A DNA stretch of 32,354 nucleotides, taken from contig JBFWWW010000027.1 of NCBI GenBank assembly GCA_050245975.1, positions 1-32,354 of the forward strand, read 5' to 3'. The translations under genes were made by a program, and so were the position numbers. The notes under the pieces are model-generated. The model did no database searches. It was not told where the DNA came from and worked only from the letters and a program-made list of their open reading frames with translations. Positions 1 through 7,634 of this stretch are shown here, one piece after another. The DNA comes from JBFWWW01 sp050245975. Its GTDB lineage: Bacteria; Pseudomonadota; Alphaproteobacteria; Rhizobiales; Hyphomicrobiaceae. Every line of letters starts with the position of its first letter. The stretch's first letter is position 1.

Positions 1-493
1 CGGCGGCCTGCATGCGCCGCTGCACGACGTCGGGCGCATCCTGGTTGCGGGCCTTGAGCCGTTCCTCCAGCGCACGGCCGTCCGGCGGCAGGATGAACAC
101 GCGCACCGTGTCCTGCCGCAGGTGCTCGACGAGTTGCTGCGCCCCCTGCCAGTCGATATCGAACAGCACGTCGCGGCCCGCCTCCAGCGCCGCCATCACC
201 GGGCCTTTCGGCGTCGCGTAGAGATTGCCGAACACCTGCGCCCATTCGAGCAGTTCGCCGGCCGCGCGCCGGCGCTCGAACTCGGCCGTGTCGACAAAGA
301 AGTAGTCGCGGCCTTCGACCTCGCCGGGACGCGGCGTGCGCGTCGTCACCGAGACCGACATGCCGAGGCTCGCATCGCCCTCGAGGAGCCGGCGCGCCAG
401 CGTTGTCTTGCCCGCACCCGACGGCGAGGACAGGACGAATAGCAGGCCGCGCCGCGCGATGCGTCCGCGACCTTGCGCTTGGGATGGCGTCAT
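1..493 (-). CDS. gmk: guanylate kinase (3' end cut by window edge)
   Basis: Guanylate kinase phosphorylates GMP (and dGMP) to GDP with ATP, in the cytoplasm, feeding GTP and (p)ppGpp pools. Reading inward from the ATG at 493, the first 164 residues are present and the C-terminus lies outside the window. The P-loop SPSGAGKT is at residues 23-30. It is followed by the GMP-binding stretch TTRTPRPGEVEGRDYFF, a GNLYATPKGPV segment and the DIDWQG core strand, all diagnostic of Gmk. It starts 4 nt after the yicC stop, so the two are co-transcribed; yicC-gmk adjacency is common in bacteria. The start fits the usual short N-terminal extension before the P-loop. The identification is secure; only the missing end is unknown. 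Confidence 0.96.
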   Translation of the reverse strand, partial: MTPSQAQGRGRIARRGLLFVLSSPSGAGKTTLARRLLEGDASLGMSVSVTTRTPRPGEVEGRDYFFVDTAEFERRRAAGELLEWAQVFGNLYATPKGPVMAALEAGRDVLFDIDWQGAQQLVEHLRQDTVRVFILPPDGRALEERLKARNQDAPDVVQRRMQAA

Positions 494-497
494 GGCG

Positions 498-1385
498 CTA
501 CTCAATGTTCTGCACCTGCTCGCGCATCTGGTCGATGACCGACTTCAGATCGAGGCCGGCACGCGTGATGTCGGTGTCGTTCGACTTCGAGCACAGCGTA
601 TTGGCCTCGCGATTGAACTCCTGCGCGAGAAAATCGAGTTTTCGCCCCACCGGCTCGCCCGCCGTCAGCAGGTCGCGTGCCGCAGCGACGTGCGCGCGCA
701 GGCGCTTCAGCTCCTCCTCGACGTCCGCCCGCGCGGCGATCAGCACGGCCTCCTGGTAAAGCCGCGTCTCGTCGAGCACGGGGCCGCCATCGACCAGGCG
801 CGCGATCTGTTCCCTGAGCCGGCGCTGCACCGCATCCGGCGTCCGCGCCGGAGCCGTCTCGATCACCGCCACGAGGCGTTCGATGCGGTCGAGCTGGCTG
901 CTGACGACGGACGCCAGCCGGCCGCCTTCGGCGGCTCGCGCCGTGCGCGTTCCCTCGAGCGCTTCGGCGAGTGTCTGCGCGATGGCGCGGTCGCGCGCCT
1001 CGCTTCCCGGCTGCTCCGCATCGGGCTCGACCGTTTCCAGAACGCCCTTGATCGCCAGCAGGCTGGCCGCGCTCGGCGGAGCCATCTCGGTACGGGCCCG
1101 CAGACGATCCACGGCGTCCAGGACCTGCTGCAGCACGGCTTCGTTGATGCGGATGGCGGCGGGCGTCTCGGCGCGCTTCACCGCCAGGGACAAGGTGATG
1201 CTGCCGCGCGCCATGCGCTGCGCCGTCAGCTCGCGCGCGCGGAGCTCAAGCGCGTCGTAGCCCGGCGGCACCCTGACGCGGACATCCAGCCCGCGTCCGT
1301 TCACCGAGCGCACCTCCCATGTCCATGCCAGCGCCTCGTGCCGACCGTCGGCACGGGCAAAGCCGGTCATGCTGTTGATCGCCAT
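498..1385 (-). CDS. yicC: YicC/YloC family endoribonuclease
   Basis: This 295-residue protein matches the YicC/YloC family. It opens with the signature SMTGFARA (residues 5-12) and a following EVRSVNGR segment. It ends with the conserved block containing GRKLDFLAQEFNREANT, then SKSNDTDIT, and the terminal MREQVQNIE. Members from E. coli and B. subtilis have been reported as endoribonucleases acting on RNA turnover; the exact substrate here cannot be read from sequence. The open frame extends further upstream to 1547, but that extension overlaps nothing conserved. The ATG at 1385, giving MAINSMTGFA, is the family-typical start. It sits 133 nt after mltG and 4 nt before gmk on the same strand. 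Confidence 0.93.
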   Translation of the reverse strand: MAINSMTGFARADGRHEALAWTWEVRSVNGRGLDVRVRVPPGYDALELRARELTAQRMARGSITLSLAVKRAETPAAIRINEAVLQQVLDAVDRLRARTEMAPPSAASLLAIKGVLETVEPDAEQPGSEARDRAIAQTLAEALEGTRTARAAEGGRLASVVSSQLDRIERLVAVIETAPARTPDAVQRRLREQIARLVDGGPVLDETRLYQEAVLIAARADVEEELKRLRAHVAAARDLLTAGEPVGRKLDFLAQEFNREANTLCSKSNDTDITRAGLDLKSVIDQMREQVQNIE

Positions 1386-1518
1386 GCTGGATGGTCGTCT
1401 CGCACGTGTTGGATGGCCGCAACCGCGGACGACGCGGCCTTCGGCCGGGGACCGCGTCCGTCTCCGTTCTAAAGGCAGAGCCGCCGCAATGAAAGAGCCG
1501 GGCTGCGGCAGGAAGCGC

Positions 1519-2916
1519 TCAACGCTTCGGCTTTTCGCCCTTGTCATCGCCGTCCTTGGCCGGCGCGGCCGCCGCGGTGGCCTTGCTCTTGGCCGGTGGG
1601 GCCTGCCGCACGACGGCGCGCGTCTTCTGTGGGGGCGCCGCTGGCTTGGCCTCTTTGCCTTTGTCAGCTCCCTTGTCCGTTCCCTTCTCGGCTCCCTTGT
1701 CGGGCGCGGGCGCAGGCGGCGCCGGACCGGCTTGCGGCGCCTCCCCTTTCCCGTCGCCCTGTCTGGCGCGGATGTCCTTCTCCACCTGACGCCACTTGGC
1801 GACGTTGGCGTTGTGATCCTTCAGCGTCGCCGCGAAGATGTGGCCGCCGCCGCCGTCCGCGACGAAATAGAGGTCTTTCGTGTCGGCCGGCCGCAGCGCC
1901 GCCTCGATGGCGGCCCGGCCCGGGTTGCAGATCGGCGTCGGCGGCAGTCCGTCGATCTGATACGTGTTGTGTGTCGTCTTCTGCGCGATCTCCGACCGGT
2001 AGATCGGGCGTCCCCAGGCCGCCTTGCCGCCGAACAGGCCGTACAGGATCGTCGGGTCCGACTGCAGGCGCATGTTCTGGCGCAGGCGATTGACGAACAC
2101 CGCTGCGACGCGCTCGCGCTCGTCCCTGCGACCGGTCTCCTTCTCGATGATCGACGCGAGGGTGAGAGCTTCCAGTTGCGTCTTGACGGGGAGATCCGCC
2201 TGACGCTGCGGCCACAGGCGATCGATCAGCTTCGACTGCGCATCGCGCATATGGTCGAGCACCGACTGCCGGGTCGCCCCGCGCTGCAGACTGTAGGTTT
2301 CCGGCAGCAGCGAGCCTTCCGGCGGCACTTCGGTGATATCGCCGGTCAGGTTCGGATCGGCCACCAGCCGGTCGACGATCTGCTGGCTCGTCAGCCCTTC
2401 CGGGACGGTCAGCTTGTAAAGCACCGTGCGGCCGTCGCCGATCTGGTCCAGCACGTCGCGGATGCTGGCGGCGCGCTGCACCTGATAGTCGCCAGCCTTG
2501 AGCTGGACGGGCCGGCCGCCCGACATCCAGCTCGAGAGCCGGCCTGCGAGATAGCCGGCCACGAACATCCGGCGATCGGCGATGATGCCCTCACGTTCGA
2601 GCCGGCTCGCGATCTCCTGCGTGCCCTCACCCTTGGGGATGGCGACAGCCTTGGGTTGTTCCAGAGGCCCCGGCGCATCGAGCTGCCGGTCGACATAGGT
2701 GACCAGCGCTCCGGTGACGATCAGCACGAAGACGGCGAACGTCAGCAGGCCGTTGAGCAGCTTGAGAAACGGGTTGAAATGCCGGGGCTCGCTCGGCAAC
2801 CGCCGCCGGCTTGGGGCGCGCGGCGGCCGGGTCGGTTCGAGCCGTTCCGACGGGCTGCGCGGCAGCGCGGCCCACGACCGTCCGGTGGGCAGCTCGGCCG
2901 CCCGGCGGTTGCTCAT
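1519..2916 (-). CDS. mltG: endolytic murein transglycosylase MltG (YceG-like)
   Basis: MltG cleaves nascent glycan strands in the inner-membrane-proximal periplasm and is thought to set glycan length. From the ATG at 2916 the protein has 465 residues: a basic, proline-rich cytoplasmic N-terminus, one membrane segment at about 50-75, a LysM-like region, and the YceG catalytic core. The core carries the expected glutamate in LASIIEKETG (E258) and the downstream VFVNRLRQ, LQSDPTILYG and TYQIDGLPPTPICNPG blocks. After about residue 384 comes a low-complexity tail rich in Lys, Ala, Pro and Asp with repeated DKG/EKG units; this tail is not part of the family core. A GTG at 2940 would add 8 residues and also has a GAGGG in front. 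I preferred the ATG, which has GGAG a few bases upstream. It follows fabF, an order usual in rhizobia. Confidence 0.94.
   Translation of the reverse strand: MSNRRAAELPTGRSWAALPRSPSERLEPTRPPRAPSRRRLPSEPRHFNPFLKLLNGLLTFAVFVLIVTGALVTYVDRQLDAPGPLEQPKAVAIPKGEGTQEIASRLEREGIIADRRMFVAGYLAGRLSSWMSGGRPVQLKAGDYQVQRAASIRDVLDQIGDGRTVLYKLTVPEGLTSQQIVDRLVADPNLTGDITEVPPEGSLLPETYSLQRGATRQSVLDHMRDAQSKLIDRLWPQRQADLPVKTQLEALTLASIIEKETGRRDERERVAAVFVNRLRQNMRLQSDPTILYGLFGGKAAWGRPIYRSEIAQKTTHNTYQIDGLPPTPICNPGRAAIEAALRPADTKDLYFVADGGGGHIFAATLKDHNANVAKWRQVEKDIRARQGDGKGEAPQAGPAPPAPAPDKGAEKGTDKGADKGKEAKPAAPPQKTRAVVRQAPPAKSKATAAAAPAKDGDDKGEKPKR
1654..1701 (-). repeat. DKG/EKG repeat in the MltG C-terminal tail
   Basis: Within the MltG tail the units DKGA, EKGT, DKGA and DKGK follow one another, giving a short degenerate 12-bp tandem repeat. 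The charged, disordered character suggests a periplasmic linker or wall-contact tail. Function is not deducible. Confidence 0.6.
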
Positions 2917-3097
2917 GGTCCGCTCCGCTGGCTTGCGCACGACGCGCCCTCGACACCGAAAACTGGGGTTTCGCAGAATCGCACAGTGCCCGGAACCCTA
3001 CCGCGAAATATGGCGAAAGAGCGATAAATCCTCAGGCCGCCGCCGCCCCGTGGCGCCAGGGCCGCGCGGCCGCCCGCAGGCCGGGACAAAAGCCGGC

Positions 3098-4366
3098 TCA
3101 GGCCGCCAGCCGGCGCAGGATGACCGAGGCGTTGGTGCCGCCGAAGCCGAACGAGTTCGACAACACGGTGTTGATCTGGCGCGGCTTCGGCTTGTGCGGC
3201 AGCAGGTCGATGGCCGTCTCCACCGACGGCTGGTCGAGGTTGAGCGTCGGCGGCGCGATGTTGTCCCGCATGGCGAGCACGGAGAAGATGGCCTCCACGG
3301 CGCCGGCCGCACCCAGCAGATGGCCGATGGCCGATTTGGTGGACGACATGGCGAGCTTGCCGGCGGCGTTGGCGAACAGCCGCTCCACCGCGCTGAGCTC
3401 GATCTCGTCGCCCATCGGCGTCGAGGTGCCGTGCGCATTGACGTAGTCGATGTCGCTCGCCTGGATGCCGGCCCGCTTGATGGCCATCTGCATGCAGCGG
3501 AAGGCGCCGTCGCCGTCCTCGGCGGGCGCCGTGATGTGATAGGCGTCGCCCGATAGCCCGTAGCCGATGACCTCGGCATAGATCCGCGCGCCGCGTGCCT
3601 TGGCGTGGTCGAGGTCCTCCAGCACGACGATGCCGGCGCCCTCGCCCATGACGAAGCCGTCGCGATCCTTGTCATAGGGCCGCGAGGCCTTGGTCGGCTG
3701 GTCGTTGAAATTGGTCGACAGGGCGCGGCAGGCCGCAAAGCCCGCCATCGCGATGCGGCACACGGGGCTCTCGGCGCCGCCGGCCACCATGACATCGGCA
3801 TCGCCCAGCGCGATCAGGCGCGCGGCATCGCCGATGGCGTGCGCGCCGGTCGAGCACGCCGTGACGACGGCATGGTTCGGCCCCTTGAGGCCGTGCTTGA
3901 TCGAGACCTGGCCCGACGCAAGGTTGATGAGCCGGCCGGGAATGAAGAACGGGCTGACGCGGCGCGGGCCCTTCTCGTGCAGCAAGAGCGACGTGTCGGC
4001 GATGCCCGACAGGCCGCCGATGCCCGAACCGATGAGCACGCCCGTTGCGACCTGCTGGGCCTTGGTGGCCGGTTTCCAGCCCGCGTCTTCGAGCGCCTGG
4101 TCGGCCGCGGCCATCGCATAGACGATGAAGTCGTCGACCTTGCGGCTCTCCTTGGGCTCCATCCAGTCGTCGGGATTGAAGCGCCCTTCGGACTTCGAGC
4201 CGCGCGGCACGAAACACGCGATCTGGCACGCGAGGTCGGATGCCTCGAACTCGGTGATGCGGCGCGCGCCGCTCTCGCCGGCCAGCAGACGCGACCACGT
4301 CGCCTCCACGCCGCATCCCAGCGGCGTGACAAGCCCCAGTCCGGTGATGACAACGCGTCGCAGCAT
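3098..4366 (-). CDS. fabF: beta-ketoacyl-ACP synthase II
   Basis: KAS II condenses malonyl-ACP with acyl-ACP in type II fatty acid elongation, in the cytoplasm as a homodimer. The 422-residue frame has the expected catalytic triad: Cys171 in VTACSTGAHA, His312 in NAHGTSTPMGD and His349 in SAIGHLLGAAGA. It also has the C-terminal NSFGFGGTNAS motif. The start, MLRRVVITGLG, is family-typical. Length matches FabF (about 410-420). It lies 103 nt downstream of acpP and upstream of mltG, so it belongs to the fab cluster. FabB-type enzymes are shorter and differ around the active site, and the linkage to acpP supports FabF. Confidence 0.96.
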   Translation of the reverse strand: MLRRVVITGLGLVTPLGCGVEATWSRLLAGESGARRITEFEASDLACQIACFVPRGSKSEGRFNPDDWMEPKESRKVDDFIVYAMAAADQALEDAGWKPATKAQQVATGVLIGSGIGGLSGIADTSLLLHEKGPRRVSPFFIPGRLINLASGQVSIKHGLKGPNHAVVTACSTGAHAIGDAARLIALGDADVMVAGGAESPVCRIAMAGFAACRALSTNFNDQPTKASRPYDKDRDGFVMGEGAGIVVLEDLDHAKARGARIYAEVIGYGLSGDAYHITAPAEDGDGAFRCMQMAIKRAGIQASDIDYVNAHGTSTPMGDEIELSAVERLFANAAGKLAMSSTKSAIGHLLGAAGAVEAIFSVLAMRDNIAPPTLNLDQPSVETAIDLLPHKPKPRQINTVLSNSFGFGGTNASVILRRLAA

Positions 4367-4469
4367 GGTCTGAAGGTTTCGCCGCAGCTTGGTCCCGCCC
4401 GATCGACAGGGCGGACACTGGCCTCATGCCGCCGGGCCGTCTACGCGCCCGGCACGGTCGCAAGAGCCG

Positions 4470-4712
4470 TCAGGCGGCGCTGGCGTGCTTTTCGAGAAAC
4501 TTCACGGCGTCGCCCACCGTCTGGATCTGCTCGGCGGCGTCGTCGGGAATCTCGCAACCAAATTCTTCCTCAAACGCCATCACCAGCTCGACGGTATCGA
4601 GGCTGTCGGCTCCGAGATCATCGATGAAGCTCGCATTGTCCGTGACCTTGTCGGCCTCGACCCCCAGATGCTCGACAACGATCTTCTTCACGCGTTCTGC
4701 GACATCGCTCAT
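4470..4712 (-). CDS. acpP: acyl carrier protein
   Basis: An 80-residue acidic protein that carries growing acyl chains on a phosphopantetheine arm. The attachment serine is Ser37 in GADSLDTVEL, and the flanking FIDDLGADSLD and the acidic helix II are classic AcpP. The longer open frame to 4847 is rejected because MSDVAERVKK is the family N-terminus and GAGGGAAA lies just upstream of the ATG at 4712. It is separated from fabG by an unusually long 349-nt gap, which could hold its own promoter, as expected for a very abundant protein. Confidence 0.97.
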   Translation of the reverse strand: MSDVAERVKKIVVEHLGVEADKVTDNASFIDDLGADSLDTVELVMAFEEEFGCEIPDDAAEQIQTVGDAVKFLEKHASAA

Positions 4713-5061
4713 GGCATTTCCCTCGCGGCTAAGGCTCGGTTGGCGTTGCTCGGTTCGCGAGGGTCCCAGGCATCCAGGCGTCCTTGCAACCGCGTATCCT
4801 CGTTCTCCATCGGCTTCCACCTCAGGACTGCCGCGCAGCCGGGTCAAGCCCGTTTGTGCGGCACGCCGACGCGAACTAGCAGAAAACCGCTCTCGGCGGC
4901 ATCGGCGTCTCTCGTCCGGTCGTGCGTTTTCCCCAGCTCCGGAAAGCCTTCAAAGCTGGCGCTTCGGGGCTCGTTAACACACTTCCCGGACCTTGACTAG
5001 AAGCCTCCCACAGGGCCTGCGGCAGGCGATTTGAGCCGGTTAATCCACAGCTCCGGCAGCC
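4713..5061 (-). other. 349-nt non-coding gap between fabG and acpP
   Basis: No gene is supportable here. On the minus strand (the direction of acpP) there is a CTTGAC at 4848-4843, identical to the alphaproteobacterial -35 consensus. The -10 position 17 nt downstream (CTGAGG) is poor. An inverted pair CCAGCT/AGCTGG occupies 4933-4938 and 4954-4959, and a short GCCTG/CAGGC hairpin lies at 5015-5027. Neither is followed by a T run, so neither is a convincing terminator. The most economical reading is an acpP promoter and leader region. Confidence 0.45.
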
Positions 5062-5805
5062 TCAGACCATCACCATTCCACCATTGATATGCAGCGTTTG
5101 GCCGGTCATGTAGGCCGCCTCGACGCTCGCCAGGTAGACGGCGGCGGCGGCAATATCCTCTGGGGTTCCAAACCGCTGCGCCGGGATGGCCTCCTTGATG
5201 GTGGCCACCTGCTTCTCGTTCAGCACGTCGGTCATGGGGGTGGAGATGAAGCCCGGCGCGATGCAGTTGACCGTGATGCCGCGCGTCGCGACCTCGCGGG
5301 CCAGCGACTTCGACATGCCGATCATGCCGGCCTTGGACGCCGCATAGTTCCCCTGGCCGGGGTTGCCGAGAATGCCGCTGACCGAGGAGATGTTGATGAT
5401 CCGGCCGTAGCCGGTCTTGGCGCGCATCATGGCGCGGGCGGCCGCCCGCATGAGCATGAAGGTCGACGTCAGGTTGACCGCGATCACCTCGTCCCACTGC
5501 TCGTCCTTCATCACCATGAACAGGTTGTCCTTGGTGAGGCCGGCATTGTTGACGAGGATGTCGACGCGGCCGAGCTTGGCCGCCGCCTCGTCGATCAGCT
5601 TCGCCACCTCCGCCTTGTTCCCAAGGTCGCAGGGACAGACGTGGACCCGGTCGCCGAGCTCGGCTGCGAGCGTCTCGAGCTTTGCCGTTTGCCGTCCGGA
5701 GATAGCAACGGCAGCGCCCTGCGCGTGCAGCGCGCGGGCAATCCCGCCGCCGATGCCGCCCGTGGCGCCCGTGACCAGCGCGGTCTTGCCAGTGAGATCG
5801 AACAT
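5062..5805 (-). CDS. fabG: 3-oxoacyl-ACP reductase
   Basis: FabG reduces 3-oxoacyl-ACP to (3R)-hydroxyacyl-ACP with NADPH. The 247-residue SDR has the cofactor motif TGATGGIG at residues 12-19, NNAG at 86-89, and the catalytic Ser141, Tyr154 and Lys158 (YAASK). The C-terminal AAVYLASVEAAYMTGQTLHINGG is characteristic of FabG. The frame continues upstream into fabD in another reading frame. The start MFDLTGKTALVTG at 5805 is the family start and leaves an 11-nt gap to fabD. The position between fabD and acpP makes the FabG assignment secure among the many SDRs. Confidence 0.96.
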   Translation of the reverse strand: MFDLTGKTALVTGATGGIGGGIARALHAQGAAVAISGRQTAKLETLAAELGDRVHVCPCDLGNKAEVAKLIDEAAAKLGRVDILVNNAGLTKDNLFMVMKDEQWDEVIAVNLTSTFMLMRAAARAMMRAKTGYGRIINISSVSGILGNPGQGNYAASKAGMIGMSKSLAREVATRGITVNCIAPGFISTPMTDVLNEKQVATIKEAIPAQRFGTPEDIAAAAVYLASVEAAYMTGQTLHINGGMVMV

Positions 5806-5816
5806 GATTTGTGCCT

Positions 5817-6764
5817 TTACTGCAGAAGCGCGGGGAGCGCGGCGTCGATGTCCTGCGACGTGCCGATGGACGTCGCGTTGAGTGTCTTCACGATGCGGCG
5901 CGCCAGCCCCGCGAGAACCTTGCCCGATCCGATTTCGTAGATGTCGGTCACGCCGGCCGCGGCCATCGCCTCGACGCATTCGCGCCAGCGCACGGTCCCC
6001 GTCACCTGCTCCACCAGCCGGCGCTTGATCTCCTCGGGATCCGAGATGGGCGCGGCGACCACGTTGGCGACCACGGGCACCACTGGCGCCTTGACGTTTG
6101 TTTCGGCCAGCGCCTTCGCCATCGCGTCGGCGGCGGGCTGCATCAGGCTGCAGTGGAAGGGAGCGCTCACCGGCAGCGGCAGCGCGCGGCGCACCCCGTG
6201 CGCCTTGCCGATCTCGGGAACGCGATCGATCGCGCTCTTGGCGCCGGACAGCACCACCTGCGTCGGCTCGTTGTCGTTGGCCACATCGCAGACATCGCCC
6301 TGCGCCGCCTCGGCGGCAACCACGCGCGCGACATCGAGCCCGACACCCAGCAGCGCCGACATGGCCCCCTGCCCGACCGGGACGGCGGCCTGCATGGCCT
6401 GCCCGCGCAGCTTCAGCAGGCGGGCCGCATCCGAAAGCGTGAACGCGCCGGCGGCGGCAAGCGCCGAATACTCGCCGAGCGAATGGCCGGCGACGAACTT
6501 GACCTTTTCGGCCAGCTTGAAGCCGTGCTCGGCCTCCAGCACCCGGATGACCGCCACCGAGGCGGCCATCAAGGCCGGCTGCGCGTTCTCGGTCAGCGTC
6601 AGCGTCTCGATGGGGCCCTCGAACATGATCTGCGACAGGCGCTGGCCCAGCGCCTCGTCCACCTCGTCGAACACGGCGCGGGCGCTGGCATGGTTTTTTG
6701 CCAGGTCGGCGCCCATGCCGACCGCCTGGCTGCCCTGGCCCGGAAAAACGAAGGCAATCGCCAT
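5817..6764 (-). CDS. fabD: malonyl-CoA:ACP transacylase
   Basis: FabD moves malonyl groups from CoA to AcpP, supplying the extender unit for FabF. The 315-residue protein starts with the family hallmark FVFPGQGSQ. It carries the nucleophile Ser95 in GHSLGEYSA, an arginine at 120 in LRGQAMQ that binds the malonyl carboxylate, and His204 in APFHCSLM. It is the first gene of the minus-strand fab cluster. It faces rpsF across a 334-nt divergent region with a promoter candidate about 60-90 nt upstream. Confidence 0.96.
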   Translation of the reverse strand: MAIAFVFPGQGSQAVGMGADLAKNHASARAVFDEVDEALGQRLSQIMFEGPIETLTLTENAQPALMAASVAVIRVLEAEHGFKLAEKVKFVAGHSLGEYSALAAAGAFTLSDAARLLKLRGQAMQAAVPVGQGAMSALLGVGLDVARVVAAEAAQGDVCDVANDNEPTQVVLSGAKSAIDRVPEIGKAHGVRRALPLPVSAPFHCSLMQPAADAMAKALAETNVKAPVVPVVANVVAAPISDPEEIKRRLVEQVTGTVRWRECVEAMAAAGVTDIYEIGSGKVLAGLARRIVKTLNATSIGTSQDIDAALPALLQ

Positions 6765-6822
6765 CCGATGCTCTCTGGAAAGGGGTTAAATGCCGCCGCC
6801 GCCGGGCGGCCCGATGGGCGGC

Positions 6823-6851
6823 TTAAGCCATGGCCGCTTGCCGCATGTCAA
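6823..6851 (-). promoter_or_regulatory. candidate promoter of fabD
   Basis: On the minus strand TTGACA (6851-6846), preceded by C to give the alphaproteobacterial CTTGAC, is followed 17 nt later by GCTTAA (6828-6823). The -35 is excellent and the -10 is weak. It would start transcription near 6816, about 50 nt before fabD. Confidence 0.5.
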
Positions 6852-6880
6852 GGTCGGGCCCCTTTTTGGGAGGCTTTTCG

Positions 6881-6909
6881 CTTGTCCCGACGCGGCATTG
6901 CGCTATAAC
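6881..6909 (+). promoter_or_regulatory. promoter of the rpsF operon
   Basis: CTTGTC at 6881-6886 and TATAAC at 6904-6909 are separated by exactly 17 nt. Both are close to the alphaproteobacterial sigma-70 consensus (CTTGAC and CTATAT/TATAAT). It is back to back with the fabD candidate: the two -35 boxes are 29 nt apart. Transcription would start near 6916. Confidence 0.7.
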
Positions 6910-6915
6910 CCGCGC

Positions 6916-7098
6916 CATCTCGTTGCGGCTGGAGGCTGAACGGGAGGCCGGCGGCTTTGCTGCCGGGGGCTTGCGCCCTCTCCCCGTGTCTCCGCTCTTT
7001 GGGTCGTCCTTTGGGCCTTTCCGCGGCATCTGCCGCCGGACGGTCCGAAAGGGGCTTTGCGCCGCGGCGGACAACATGGACGAGGAAAGGCTGCAGTC
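6916..7098 (+). promoter_or_regulatory. long rpsF mRNA leader, possible S6:S18 autoregulatory element
   Basis: The inferred transcript carries about 180 nt before rpsF with no supportable ORF. Close to the gene, CCTTTC (7016-7021) can pair with GAAAGG (7047-7052). This encloses a stem GCGGC/GCCGC with loop ATCT (7023-7036) and several unpaired CCG triplets. In other bacteria S6:S18 binds a CCG-containing structured leader of its own mRNA. Whether this leader is that element is inference. GAGGAAAGG at 7081-7089 is the rpsF ribosome-binding site. Confidence 0.4.
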
Positions 7099-7632
7099 AT
7101 GCCGCTTTATGAGCATGTGTTCCTGGCGCGCCAGGACGTCTCCCAGGCGCAGGTCGAAGCGCTGACGAAAGAATATTCCGACGTGATCGAGCAGGGCGGC
7201 GGCAAGGTCGCCAAGACCGAATACTGGGGTCTGCGCTCGCTCGCCTTCAAGATCAAGAAGAGCCGTAAGGCCCACTACACGCTCTTCAACCTCGACGCCC
7301 CGCCGGCGGCCATCGCCGAGATGGAGCGCCTGATGGGTCTTTCCACCGACATCATCCGTTTCCTGACCATCCGCGTCGACGAGCACGAGACCGAGCCGTC
7401 GGTGCAGATGCGCAAGGGCGATCGCGATGATCGCGGCGGCCGTGACGGCGACCGTGGCGGGTTCCGTGGCGGCGGCGGCTTCCGTGGTGGCGACCGCGGC
7501 GGGTTCCGCGGCGGCGGCGGTGGTGGGTTCCGTGGCGGCGGTGGCGGCGGCTTCCGGCGCGATGACGATCGCGGACCCCGGCCGCCTCGGCAGGCACGCG
7601 AGGGCGATGGCAGCACGGGCGAGGGAGCATAG
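7099..7632 (+). CDS. rpsF: 30S ribosomal protein S6 with RG-rich tail
   Basis: S6 binds S18 on the platform of the small subunit. Residues 1-95 form the normal S6 fold: MPLYEHVFLARQD at the start, then TEYWGLRSLAFKIKKSRKAHY and IIRFLTIRVDEHE. The protein is 177 residues, far longer than the roughly 95-135 of most homologues. From about residue 105 there is an added tail of Arg, Gly, Phe and Asp with repeated GGFRGG units. Similar Gly/Arg/Asp tails occur on rhizobial S6. The start at 7099 is fixed by GAGGAAAGG upstream and the conserved N-terminus; the frame upstream of it is leader. rpsR follows after 2 nt. Confidence 0.96.
   Translation: MPLYEHVFLARQDVSQAQVEALTKEYSDVIEQGGGKVAKTEYWGLRSLAFKIKKSRKAHYTLFNLDAPPAAIAEMERLMGLSTDIIRFLTIRVDEHETEPSVQMRKGDRDDRGGRDGDRGGFRGGGGFRGGDRGGFRGGGGGGFRGGGGGGFRRDDDRGPRPPRQAREGDGSTGEGA
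7420..7557 (+). repeat. GGC-rich repeats coding the S6 RG tail
   Basis: This stretch of rpsF consists of degenerate repeats built on ggcgg and ggttccgcggcgg-like units, translated as DRGG, GFRGG and GGGGFRGG. It is coding, in frame with rpsF, and likely to vary in length between strains by slippage. Confidence 0.75.
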
Positions 7633-7634
7633 TC

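Noticed and set aside
1369..3027. 552-codon plus-strand frame over mltG
   Set aside because: The minus-strand mltG has a full catalytic core; this frame is its shadow.
4933..4959. Inverted repeat CCAGCT/AGCTGG as a terminator after fabG
   Set aside because: No T run follows on the minus strand; the adjacent run is A, so it would not terminate fabG transcription.
7420..7557. Regular short repeats that could suggest a CRISPR-like or satellite array
   Set aside because: The units are in frame and code the RG tail of S6; spacing is irregular and there are no unique spacers.
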